Shown: positions 14,329 to 24,923 of the stretch, piece after piece | Position numbering within the stretch: the first letter of the stretch is position 1 | Layout: every line of letters starts with the position of its first letter | Source: Solicoccozyma terricola | Taxonomy: Eukaryota > Basidiomycota > Tremellomycetes > Filobasidiales > Piskurozymaceae | Assembly (NCBI GenBank): GCA_001600875.1 | Contig: BCLD01000018.1 | Location: 429,521-493,520 of the forward strand | Length of the DNA: 64,000 nt | Direction: 5' to 3' | Made by a program: the position numbers and the translations under genes | The notes under the pieces: model-generated | The model's database searches: none | Told to the model about the DNA's origin: nothing | The model's input: the letters and a program-made list of their open reading frames with translations, nothing else

Positions 14329-15700
14329 ATTGATAGATGTTTAGATAGGGATTTAGGTTTTAAGAAGGATGAATACTATCAACGAGCAAAGAAGAAGGGG
14401 GGGGGGGGGCAAAATATGTCAGTATTTACGATTCTGGGTATTCTGATACACGAACAAAACCGTCAAAACGGAACAACGCGGACTCGACACAGCTTCGACA
14501 GCGGAATATCCGACCGGGAAAAAAGAAAGAAAGAAATGATCAAGTCGGTTGTTTGGAGAAAAAGGAACCCCCCTCCCCCCCTCTCTCTCTTCCCCCAAAT
14601 CAACGCAGTGAGATTTTTCGAACGGTGCTGATTTCCATTCGAAATTCGTTTCCAGAAAAGGAGAAAGAAGAAAAAAAAAAAGAAGAAAAGAAAAAGGGAA
14701 AGAAATCACGTCCCCCCTCCCTTCAATCCCATCTCATCTAATCAACGAAAAGAGGGAATGCTCGATTCGTTCGAAGAAGAGTATTGCTCATTTCGTTCGC
14801 GAAGAAAGAAGAGTATTGCTCGCTTCGCTCGCGAAGGCGGCAAAGCTCACTACGTTCGCGAAGATATCAATGCTCGCTTCGCTCGCGGAAGAGAGCGCTC
14901 CCTAACCAGAGCACGGTCTTTGCTCCACAAAGACAGCAGAGTATTTGCCTCGCTTCTCTCACGGAAGAAACAAGCTTCCTAAACGCGCGCCATACCCTCC
15001 ATTCCGCGAAGAAAATGAGAGGTTCGGAGCGTATGCTGTGCAAAACCCCGCCCCCGCCTTCTTCCCATCCCATCCAACCCCTCAACCGTTCTAACCATCA
15101 CGCACGACCAAAGTCGCCATACCCCGTATAACCAACCGCCCGTCGTATGAGTTAAAAGCGTGGTGATGGTGATATGAGTCGTGCGAGTGAGCAAGATAGG
15201 ACCGGGGGTAGGGGTTGAGGGGGGGGTGTGTCGTGGAAGTTGAAAAACTAAATTGATGACCTGGATATCTCCCCCATCCCTTTCCCCCTCCCCTGCGCAC
15301 TCCTCCCTTCCCCACTACCTCTCGCAACGCATCGACCTGGATTCACTCACCGTTTCGCAGATTGGTACGTGGTTACGTATGGGAGTTATGTACGATGTAT
15401 GGACAATGCCCCGTATGCGATGGAGTTGAGCTGGCACGCGCAGGATGAGGTCATCCAATCGGGATTACACGGGAATTGGGGGGCGACGGGGATTCTCACG
15501 ATGGGAAGGGGGGGGAGGGGAAAGGGTAGGGCAGGGTAGGGGTAGGGGATGACTCACCGGGGGCACAACGCATTCTCACGGTGGGAGGGGAGGGGAGGGA
15601 TGGGAGAGCGAGCTGACGCGGTGTTTCATTCAACCAACCACCCAAGAGACCATCGTAGATAAATCAACATATCCACCACACACACCACACACCGCCCACC
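14329..15700. promoter_or_regulatory. Divergent ACT1/RPN10 intergenic region
   Basis: About 1.37 kb between the ACT1 start (minus) and the RPN10 start (plus). The ACT1-proximal part is purine-rich (homopurine tracts at 14640-14705), followed by a short repeat array (14757-14990). The RPN10-proximal part contains two copies of ATTCTCAC(G/A)TGGGA-type sequence (15492-15506 and 15572-15586) and several G-rich runs. No protein-coding gene is supported; the open frames around 14758-15131 translate the repeat. Confidence 0.5.
14757..14990 (-). repeat. GCGAGCGAAGCGAGCA short tandem array, ACT1 upstream copy
   Basis: Around seven to eight imperfect units read TGCTCGCTTCGCTCGCGAAG on the plus strand, that is CTTCGCGAGCGAAGCGAGCA on the minus strand, the ACT1 sense strand. 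Spacing is about 27-33 nt. It is the same family as the arrays in the RPN10 and CHS5 introns, and lies about 430 bp upstream of the ACT1 ATG, possibly in the 5'UTR or a 5'UTR intron. Confidence 0.85.
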
Positions 15701-18058
15701 ATGCCTCTCGAAGCTTGTATGATCGTGTGAGTTACCCTTCCGTCCGTCTACCACGTTATTCATCATATCACACTTCTCATTAATCAACAACCCTTTGCCG
15801 CGGTGAATTCATCATCATCCATCATAGAATGGACAACTCGGAATTCATGAGGTTAGCGTTCTAGACAAGTTCTTAACTGGGGAAATATACCGAATATAAC
15901 CTCCATCCTATCCTCCCCCCCCCCCCCCCCCCCCCCCCCAACACACAAACAGAAACGGAGATTACCCGCCAACTAGATTTCTAGCTCAGAATGACGCAGT
16001 TTCTCATATTTTTAATGCAAAGACGGGGAGTAATCCGGAGAATACGGTCGGGTTGTTGAGTAGTGCTGGGAGGTGAGTGAGCGTAGTGAGGGCGAGCGAA
16101 GCGAGCGTGTTTCTGTATTCTGTCTTCGCGGAGCGAAGACCCAGGCTCCCTAACGGGAGCTCTTCCGCGAGCGAAGCGGCGAGCGAAGCGAGCACTGGTT
16201 TCTTCGCGAACGTAGTGAGCACTCATCTCTTTGCGAGCGAAGCGAGCACTCATCTCTTCGCGAACGTAGTGAGCACTCATCTCTTTGCGAGCGAAGCGAG
16301 CACTCGTTTCTTCGCGAGCGAAGCGAGCACTCATCTCTTCGCGAACGGAGCGAGCAATAATACTATCTCGTACGCGGAGTGAGCAATTATCAGTGTCTCT
16401 CGCGAAAGGAATGAGCAATACACTCTCCCGCGAGTGAAGCGAGCAATTCTCTCCCGCGAGTGTGGCGAGGGATACTCTCTCGTGAAGGGAGTGAGCAATA
16501 GTCCTCTCTCGCGAACGAATCGAGCAATATATTCTCTCTCGCGAACGAAGTGAGTAATCACTCCCTTCGCGAGTGTAGCTAGCAATGCTCTCTGCCGAAC
16601 GGAGTGAGTAATACTCCCTTCGCGAGAGTAACTAGCAATGCTCTCTCCCTCGCGAACGGAGCGATCAACAAATTCTCTCTTCCGCTAGTGTGGCGAGCGT
16701 GTGAATACTCTCTCTCGCGAGTCTTACGGAACAATTCTCTCTTCCGCGAGTGTAGCGAGCAATACATTCTCTATCTCGCGAACGATGTAGGCGCTGCTCT
16801 CCAATACGCTCGAGTCCATTGCTCGGTTCACTCGCGGAGACGTGACGTCCCATCGATCCGTTAGCCGTGCGACGAACTCGGAACTCCGTCTCCTCCAGCT
16901 ACCTTGAGTGGAAGAAAAATAGCCACCGCATTTTTGCTAACAATTCTGCCGCTTGCTTCACTCAGCCCTCAAGTCCTCGCAACCCTCACCCAAGACATTG
17001 GTAAAATCCTCTCAGCAATTTCCAAATCCAACATTGGCGGTCAAACAGACCTGTTAACCTCATTAAACGTCGCTTCACTCGCTTTGAAACATCGAGAGAA
17101 TAAGAATCAGCGTCAACGGATAATATGTTTTGTTGGTTCGCCGGTTGACAACACCACCACCACCACCACCACCACCACCACCACCACGTCATCCTCCTCC
17201 ACTAACGGAAAAGAAAAGATCGAAGAGAGTTTGGTAAAGTTGGGTAAAAAATTGAAGAAGAATAACGTAGCTGTAGATGTGATTGTCTTTGGTGATGAAG
17301 GAATGAAAAGTGAAGATTCATTGAGGAAATTCATCGAAGCTGTTGGAAGTGGTGATAACAGGTAAATGTCTCTCGCTCACTCGCCAACCTTTTCTTAATC
17401 AACTTGGGGGACTTTTCTTTAACACCCGCCCCCGTCATCATCACAGTCACATCGTATCGATCCCACCAGGTCCACATCTCCTATCCGACCTCATCGCTTC
17501 ATCTCCAATCCTAGCTGCGGAAGGCGGAGCAGCGGCAGCAGGTGGAGTCGACGCGGAAGGTTTCCCAACCGGTGATTTCGGTGATGTTGCAGGGGATTTA
17601 GGTGGTGGTGTCGGGGCAGGTGAATTTGGTGGTATAGATCCAAATATGGATCCGGAGCTTGCGATGGTGAGTTTGGCGGAGAGGGACGTTGGACCGCCCA
17701 AACCCCCCCGGCTAACATGCCCACTTCACATCAGGCCATTCGCATGTCGATACAAGAAGCGGAACAACGAGAACGTCGAGAACAAGAGGCGGCTGGTGCG
17801 TCTGCCGCCGCGGCATCGTCCGACGAAGCATCGTCCGAATCAGCCCCTCTCCTACCCGCAGCCACACACGATGACGACATCAGCATGGAAACTGAGCATC
17901 CGACCGCACCCGCCGCCGCCGCACCCATCGTTGACGCTGAGATGGTAGCAAACGATGACGAGGACGATGATGAGGATGAAGAAGCGGCGATGTTGAAAGC
18001 TATTGCGATGAGTATGGAGAATCAGGATGGGGAAGGAGATGAAGGGAAGAAGGATTGA
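15701..18058 (+). CDS. RPN10: 26S proteasome regulatory subunit RPN10 (ubiquitin receptor)
   Basis: Polyubiquitin receptor of the 19S regulatory particle, related to human PSMD4/S5a. A vWA domain occupies about residues 1-190: MPLEACMIVMDNSEFMRNGD, GSNPENTVGLLSSAG, LTSLNVASLALKHRENKNQR, ICFVGSPV, DVIVFGDEG. Two ubiquitin-interacting motifs follow: DPELAMAIRMSIQEAEQ and AAMLKAIAMSMENQ near the C-terminus. The tail is acidic. Exons 1 and 2 are each 26 nt. The intron at 16073-16965 is 893 nt, almost filled with a tandem GC-rich repeat, and ends with a branch-like TGCTAAC (about 16935) and CTCAG. A 12-residue poly-threonine insertion encoded by (ACC)n follows VGSPV. An intron also interrupts the first UIM between LAM and AIR. 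Confidence 0.95.
16077..16865 (+). repeat. GCGAGCGAAGCGAGCA tandem array in RPN10 intron
   Basis: About 25-28 imperfect units with period 24-30 nt and core CGCGARYGWAGYGAGCA, separated by short pyrimidine-rich spacers such as CTCATCTCTT. Units grow more divergent toward the 3' side. The core contains an inverted repeat, TTCGC-GA-GCGAA. It fills nearly the whole 893-nt intron in the same orientation as the gene. Confidence 0.93.
17150..17188 (+). repeat. (ACC)n microsatellite coding poly-Thr in RPN10
   Basis: Twelve ACC codons in frame, followed by TCATCCTCCTCC serine codons, give a Thr/Ser run between the vWA strands after VGSPV. Confidence 0.9.
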
Positions 18059-18178
18059 TTGTGGTGCGGGCGCCCACGACCGTGACGACAGGTTTTGTAG
18101 CATTATTTTCTTCTTCTTCGACACGACGTCCATGAATAATGAAAAAGGAAAAAAGGTCCTCTTCTTTTTATTCTACAC

Positions 18179-20073
18179 CTACACCCCCATACTGGTAAAC
18201 ACCCCTCTTGCAAACTCCATCGCGTTACCACCTGATTCAGCGTACTTGCCGACGAACAGCTCGTCGGTAGCTGCGAAGAGCGGCGGTGGATGGTAAGCCC
18301 ACGGCGTTTCAAATCAATCCAAGCGAAAACTCTGCCACCCACGCTGTACCAATTGCTTCTTCTCCCACATTCTCATCATCTCCGCTGCTTCCAATGGCGA
18401 CAAACGTTCCGCTACCTTGACGTGCGCCGAAGCCGCATCACTCCCAGCCGCATCCTTTGCCAGCTGGAGACACACGCTATCCAACCGATCATACGCCGAG
18501 ATCGGTCGACTGGAAGGCAGATGTAGGGCTTTGGTGAGCTCTCGAGGGATCGGGTGGCGGGGATCAGATTGTGAGATGGCAGTCAGTGTTGCTCCCTTGT
18601 TCTGTGTCGGGGTTGTCAGCGTATTTCCCTCACCGGTCGCGGGGTACCCCACTGCAACACTCACGAAACTTCTCCGGCCGGTGATAAAGTCCAAGAACAA
18701 CCTGACTCCAGACAACGCCCAACCGGGTACCCGCTTGCCACGCGGGTCAGCGATCTCCGACGTCGTGAACAGCGCTTGCACCTCGTCGATAGCGAGTAGG
18801 ACACCGTATCTGATTGTAGGACGATCAGCGGGTGGTCCCCGAAAACGCGGACGCGGCCACCACCGGACCAACCTCGTCTGCCTCTCCAACTCGCCCATAA
18901 CGACTTCGAGCACCTTTGGTGCCAACGCCTCCTCCCTCGCTCCAACCTCGCACAACGCTCCCAGTGTCTTGCCTGCACCCACCACGACCTCTTCATCTCC
19001 CGCTCTAACCCTACCCAGCCTCACCTCGCTCTCCAACACGATCTCTTTCATCGCCTCGCCGTTCACCTTGCCCATCGCACTCAACAACTGTGCGGACAAT
19101 GCTGTCTGATGAAACGTTTGAGATTGCGTGTCGTAGTGGTAATTAGAGGACGAGGTGGTCCATGTGATACCTCGTGGAATGTAAATCACGATCCAGCCGT
19201 CCATATGTGCGGCCGTAGCGCATTGCATGAGGATAGTGGACTTTCCACACCCTCGTGAGCCGGCTGTGGGGGGAGAGTAGTACATCAAGTTGATGCAGAG
19301 TGCGAAGGGTTTATTTCACCCACATAGTATGGTACGTGTCGAAGCACCGCCCTCCAATGCCTTTTCCAACCGAGCATACACTTCACCCGTTGCTATCCGT
19401 GGAACAGTTGTCGGTGCACTCAAAGCGAACTGAAAAAAAAAAAACAAGCATCATGGTCAGAACTCGGAAATCATATCCACTGGAAACACCATCCTAACCT
19501 CCTTATGAAGTGGCCGTGGAATACCAAACGAAGTGATTGTCTGGAACGCCGTTGCATCGAATCGCATATGTTCGACGGAATGGATGTTTTCCTGAATGGG
19601 ACGATCGGCAATTAGCTCAAACGATGGATTGCGAGCCGCGTCACAACTCACTGGAGTGAACGCAGTCATCCCACTGATGTTTGGTGCTTTTCCAACGAGA
19701 TCTGACTTGACAGACAAGGCTGCGGTCTGTGTCCATTTTTGACCGTCAGCAACCTCCTACCGTGCGCGCACTAACCACTCCACCTCCTTCCTCACCTCCT
19801 TGGATCGCTTCCCAACCGCTCCCACACCTTTCCCTTTGTTAAACGAGCCACCTTGTTTCTTCATCGGTGCAGCGCTCTTCCCTGAAAGTCCCCGGAGTGT
19901 TTCAGTCCCGTGCACAGAGTAGAATACCGTCGCCGTTCGAACTCACCCTTCTTCGCCGCTGCGGCAGTGGAGCTACTAGAAGCGAAATGACGAGACGTGG
20001 ATGGGATGAGGGCGGGTAGCCGTGCGTGGAACGACGTTGCGAAGCATCTGGAGCAAGAGAGAGGCGGCGACAT
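18179..20073 (-). CDS. RSM23: Mitochondrial small-subunit ribosomal protein S29 (DAP3/Rsm23-like)
   Basis: P-loop GTPase-fold subunit of the mitochondrial ribosome, the fungal Rsm23 and animal DAP3 homologue. The N-terminus MSPPLSCSRCFATSFHARLP followed by Ser/Ala/Arg-rich sequence is a mitochondrial presequence. Then come basic KSAAPMKKQGGSFNKGKG, DLVGKAPNISGMTAFTP, HSVEHMRFDATAFQTITSFG, the Walker A motif GSRGCGKSTILMQCATAAHM, WIVIYIPRGITWTTSSSNYH and Walker B-like VLLAIDEVQALF. The C-terminal exon is TDELFVGKYAESGGNAMEFA. At least six introns were placed. The last donor follows KKQLVQ and the last acceptor precedes CTACCGAC; the phase fits. The stop is at 18179-18181. Confidence 0.9.
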
Positions 20074-20276
20074 GGTGATGTGATGGCTGTGGTCGATGAA
20101 GATGGAGCTGCCGCTGCTTGGTGGACTGTTTCAACATTTGGGCGAAGACGGACAAGCCCCACCGCGGATCTCCGTTGAAATGCCACGCGACAGACAGTCA
20201 ACTCGACTTCACCTCATACCATACACCTCATACACCCATACCCATACCCATACACCCACACCCACACACCAGCACC

Positions 20277-20818
20277 ATGTCCTCGTTGTCCTCGACCGAT
20301 ATCACAAACTCCCTCACCACCCTCACCCACAACTACAAAACTACCACACCGTCCCGCGTCAAACTCATCGACTCCTTCCTCCTCGTCCTGGTCATTTCCG
20401 GAGTCCTCCAATTCGCGTATCGTATATTGATAACCAGTTATCCGTTCAATGCGTTTTTAGGAGGGTGAGTGGGCGGCTAGAGGGTGGTGCAGGGATGGCA
20501 TCGTCGCATCGTGACATCGTCGCATCGTGGCATGCTGACCACCGTGACCCATCCTTTCTCACCTCACCCACCCTTTCATAGGTTCGGAGGGACAGTAGGT
20601 CAATTCGTCCTACTCGCCGGTCTACGTGCACAAGTTTCCCCAGGTCGTGATGAAGAGTTCAAGGCTGTTTCTCAGGAGCGGTGAGTGTCAAATCTGATCT
20701 TACACGCTCATCAAAACCCCTTACTGATCCTCTACTCTCTGCTGTGAACAGCGCGTTTGCGGACTTTTGCGTCGCTTCCGTCGTACTACATCTCTTCATG
20801 TACAACTTTTTAGGATGA
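20277..20818 (+). CDS. OST2: Oligosaccharyltransferase subunit DAD1/Ost2
   Basis: Small ER-membrane subunit of the oligosaccharyltransferase that N-glycosylates nascent proteins. Three exons encode about 117 residues: MSSLSSTDITNSLTTL, a first membrane helix LIDSFLLVLVISGVLQFAYR, then GGFGGTVGQFVLLAGLRAQV, FKAVSQERAFADFCVASVVL and the conserved C-terminus HLFMYNFLG. The length and ending match the DAD1 family. The upstream in-frame ATG at 20118 would add about 53 residues absent from the family, so the ATG at 20277 is preferred. The preceding 50 bp is a CCCATA/CACCCA repeat, probably 5'UTR. Confidence 0.95.
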
Positions 20819-22450
20819 GAGGGATGGTCTTACATGCACGATATATGATACGGCATTACTGGTCCTGGCGTCTCATCGGATCGATGAAGCTACAATATCT
20901 TTCGTCGTCTCTTTGGAAGATGGGTATTGAACTTTGCTATGGATCCACAGGGTGACGCCTCGCTATCTACCTACGCCTTTGAGAAGAACCTCCAAACCCT
21001 GAACTACCTCTTAAATTCCTCCATCGCTGTTCAAATACCCTTGCATGTACCCTATTGTACCCTATGTTCGCGAGACGGGTCGATCCTGCTGGTGACGTCG
21101 GTCTCGTTGGTGCTGTTGGTGCTGTTTGACCTGTTTATAAAACGCCATCATCTCGCCTCGGTTGTTGATACATCACAACATATACCAAGCTCAACAGCAG
21201 GAGCTCACTGTTCTTCCTCTTCCGGTCCAGCTCTATCCAACAGGTGTGTTCATTATCTGAAGCTGCTAGATTTTCCATCATAAAGGGAGCTCACGATTGG
21301 ATTGTTTCCGCCCCGTCTTCCGCAGAAGGGGATGATAGATTCTCCGTACTTGTCCTGGGGGATTAAATACATCATGTTATCTTGGTAGAATCTTTGATGA
21401 AACGGGTTAAGCTGTAAGCTCACGATGGTTGCATGAACGATTCAGGTTCAGAAGTGTTTCCAGGCACAGCGCTCATGTTCAGTGAAGGTAAGCATCGTCT
21501 TGGGTCCTGATTATCCGGTTAGAAACCCGTGCTCACATGAGGGGACCACAATTCGGCAACGGTTTCCTGTGTGGCTCGATATCAGCGCTGGTCTGATTCC
21601 AATATCAATGACAACCATACTGTGGCTCCCAAAATGAGACCCATTCGCTGAACCCGTGATCCGAACGGTTCTCATAACTGTCATCCCGGAGGCACAACTG
21701 CATCGTCCGCGGGGAACGTCCGGCTTCCCTATAGACTGGGCAGAATACCAATCGTCTACTGGTGTTGGAGTGAGTTTTGACATACGTCACAGAGAACGTA
21801 TAAATGTTCATTCTGTTGTGGAGGATCGTTGTAACAAGCACGGGACACTCATTCTCGGGAGATGCGATCTCGATACCCAGTCTGCTTAACCATGCGACAT
21901 CTTCTTGACTAAGGGGTGTCTTGCAGTCGACTCCAAGGACGGGGGCACTTTGCTCAGAGAAGGTGGCGTTGTGTAAGGGACATTGCCGGCCCATGACATC
22001 GTATAGATGAAGAAATGTTGTCGGTGGTTCTGGTACCTGGACCAAGACTGTGGTCCTATCCCAAGTAAATGCGGATGTCATCGGGTTCTGTGGAGATGTT
22101 GTTAAACTAGCGAGGGATGCAGATGACTTCAGGCGCTTGTATATGTAGTTCCAGGTTGATAGTCACATTCCTTTGATTGCGAAGTCCTTTGTCCGAAACC
22201 CCTGTAAGGCATGGTTTTTACCATCCTCCGGACCGGAAACATTGCCAGGTCCACACTGGTTAGCCGGTCGGAGTTGCACTGAAACAGATAGTAGAAGGAG
22301 CCTCAATTCCTCTCAAAGCTCTCCGCATCACGCCTCTGGGAAACGCCTACGCTGCCATACCGATCCCAAAACACATGATTGATTTACATCCAGATCGCTA
22401 TCAGACTTCGTCATTCCTCACGATCACCTTGAACCGCGTACTGCACCCGC
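20819..22450. other. Gene-poor interval between OST2 and PTC1
   Basis: About 1.6 kb between convergent genes. The only frame with some protein-like character is on the minus strand at 21605-22081, listed separately. Other open frames (for example plus 20927-21283) show no family resemblance or splice support. Composition is less GC-rich than the flanking genes. Confidence 0.4.
21605..22081 (-). CDS. Hypothetical protein, unassigned
   Basis: Open frame of about 158 codons that stays open a further 75 nt or so upstream of its ATG, so a real product might start further out or be spliced. The segment TTFLHLYDVMGRQCPLHNAT and the part around VLGVDCKTPLSQEDVAWLSRLGIEI read like folded protein. The pattern of a beta strand ending in D, then a helix and LG-I-E-I, recalls SRR1-like domains, but the resemblance is weak and the expected glycine-rich first motif is not seen. 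A possible internal intron begins at GTGACG near 21778. It could be a gene remnant or chance. Confidence 0.25.
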   Translation of the reverse strand: MTSAFTWDRTTVLVQVPEPPTTFLHLYDVMGRQCPLHNATFSEQSAPVLGVDCKTPLSQEDVAWLSRLGIEIASPENECPVLVTTILHNRMNIYTFSVTYVKTHSNTSRRLVFCPVYREAGRSPRTMQLCLRDDSYENRSDHGFSEWVSFWEPQYGCH

Positions 22451-24693
22451 TTACAACCCTTTGAATCGCACCACCATCACGCTCAGATTATCCGTCGAAT
22501 AGTTTTGCATTGCAAAGTCCAACAACAATTTGCTGGCTTTTTGAGGATCGACGGTCGAGCGAATGAGGTCGACAGCGTCCTGGTCCTCGGTAACATCCCA
22601 GAGCTGTGGAAGGGTGGGGTCAGCCAAACCCCGACTGAACGCCAGTCACAGACTCACCCCATCACACGCAACGATCAAAAACTCGTCGTCTTCGTCCAGC
22701 GTCGTCTCGGTGGTATACGGTGAACCAACGACAAACTCCTTCATACTCGAGTCGCCGAGTGAGCGGGTAACCGCGAGGACTCCTGAAGAGGGAGGGTGGT
22801 ATTGGTTGGTGGGCAGATTCAATCCATAACGATGCCTACTCACCGTTCACTCGATTGTTCATGACGAAACCGCCAGCGTCAGTGATCCGCTTAGCTTCCT
22901 GAGCATCGCTTCCCTTGTGGTCGTAGGTCAATCTAACGGCCTTTCCTCCGCGGCTAGAAGAGAATGAGATCAGTGACGCGCTACCCCTCGACCCCCGTCC
23001 GAGTACTAACCACAACACGGCCCTCGCATCCCCAACATTGGCAGTATACAAAACCCTCCTCAAACCCTTCTCGCTCTTTGCGTCGATCAAGTCGAGGTGA
23101 TTCTTGCCATCTGCGATCGGCATCCCACCCGCTTCCGACGCACTCTCAGTATCCACCGCTGACGCCAGCGACGCCGTCTCCGACTCGTCCGGTACCTCCT
23201 TGTCCCTAGCACCCGTCAAACCTTTAACAAACGCCTTGATACGACGACCGCTGGATTTTCGTTGAATGGTAGACGCCTCAAGATTTGTACCAATGCTGGA
23301 TGATGACGGCGTTCCATCCAAGTTGGTAGACGATTTTCTCGATGTAAGCTTCTCCAACTCCTCCTCGCCCTTCCCTTCCATCAATCCCCGACTTTTGAGT
23401 CCCGAGTTAATAAACCCTTTCCCAGTGTCGATTTCCTCGATGCGGAGGAAGGCGGTGACGGCAGTACATCCGGAATGCGTGTTATCCTGAGAGGCTAGGC
23501 GGGAAAGTCGATGATCGACCTTGTGAAATGTGGTGTTGAGGAGGTCCGGCACGGGAGAGGTCGGCGACTCGATCAAGCAGTCGAGGAACCATTCGTGGAA
23601 GTTTTGACCACACCATTCGGCTGCGTGTTTGCCGGCGTGTCCGCTGGTGATCGAGAAATAGCGCAACACCATCAGATCTCGTCCCACCCCCGAGCCCCCA
23701 CTCCACTCACTCAAAGACGGCAAAGTACCCCTGACCTCTAACACCTCCAAAATCATAAACGAAACTATGTGAATCCTCCATCGTACGTCTACATTTTCTA
23801 TTACGATCTTCTGAAACGCCGATTCGGAATGGAGGAAATGGTTTGGGTAAAGAGGATGGTGAGGCTGCTGGGTGACGATTGAGGGCCTTGTAGAGCAAAG
23901 GCGATGCCGTGAATGATCACAAGAAGAGTAAGTCCAACAACCTTCTCTCCAACACCAACACGCGTCTCCACGACTCACTCCAAACGTATTCTCCCCATCA
24001 GCCATCGTGATAGTCTTACTCCTAGCATTCGGTGAATCCGCTATTCCACCAGGTCGTTTGATAGAGAGTTGACGGTCGGTCGCACCACCACCGCCCGCGC
24101 TACTCAGTGAAAGACCTGTCACTTCTTTCTGACGACCATGACCTCTTGCTCCGCCAGCCGGAGAGCCACCACCCACTCCTCCAGCTCCACTTTGAGACTG
24201 GGCTTCCTCCGCTACTACAGCGGGATCCTTGTGACTAGTGAACACGACGCTCGACCCTCCTGGTGCATTCGGGTCGATGTTTGGTTCATCGCCTGGCGTC
24301 GTGACACGGGGTAGAAAAAATTGTGTTGGGGAAGGAGATGTGCGAGGTTCAGACATGGACGTCGGTGTATGTGTGAGATCAGGGGAAGTGAAACTGTGAG
24401 GGGTGGTTCAGTCAGTGGAAAGCAGGAAGGACCCCGATCAAAATGGTCGGTAGAAGCTCACCTTGTATCGTCTGCAAAGAAGGGAGGAAAAAACACGTTG
24501 TAATGAAGACGATGGAATCAGCATCATCCAACTCGGTGCACTGCCCTTCGCTATACCCACCTTCACCTCCCGCGTTACCCTTGTACAGATCACTCAGAAC
24601 TGGATGATTCGGATGAGATGAGGAAAACGAGGCAATGGTCGTAGGTCCACCCAGATTCGGAGAGGTAGAAGACTGAGGCTCTTGTAGTGGCAT
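22451..24693 (-). CDS. PTC1: PP2C-type serine/threonine phosphatase, PTC1-like
   Basis: Mn/Mg-dependent phosphatase, probably a negative regulator of stress MAPK pathways as in yeast Ptc1. A Ser/Gly/Pro-rich N-terminus ([18 protein letters not shown]) leads to [122 protein letters not shown] and the final [14 protein letters not shown]. The metal-binding Asp in DGH and DGLWD and the RxxMED motif are present. A Ser/Lys-rich insertion of roughly 110 residues lies between FLRIEE and VLYTANVG. A 10-nt exon (24462-24471) joins the first exon to [13 protein letters not shown] with fitting phase; without it translation would start at 24356. Confidence 0.88.
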
Positions 24694-24923
24694 TGAGATG
24701 GTGATAAAGGTCTTTTACGATGGAGACTTACGGTGTTCGTCGATGGTGGTGTGTGATGCTGACTCCAAAATCCCGATGACGCGGTGTGGAATTGACGGAA
24801 CCAGATTTGAGGATTACGTAATTTTGGCAGCCCGCAGATATTTCAAACCGGCCCTAAGTAAAATACCCAGATCAGGTGTTGGGAGATGGGTAACCCCCTC
24901 CCCACCTCGGGTTTCAAGCAACC

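Noticed and set aside
15981..16767. Open frames encoding REEMSARFA-type amino-acid repeats on both strands
   Set aside because: They are translations of the intronic DNA repeat, which lies between well-supported RPN10 exons.
16077..16865. CRISPR-like array
   Set aside because: Repeats are imperfect, spacers are short and low-complexity rather than unique, and the genome is eukaryotic with the array inside an intron.
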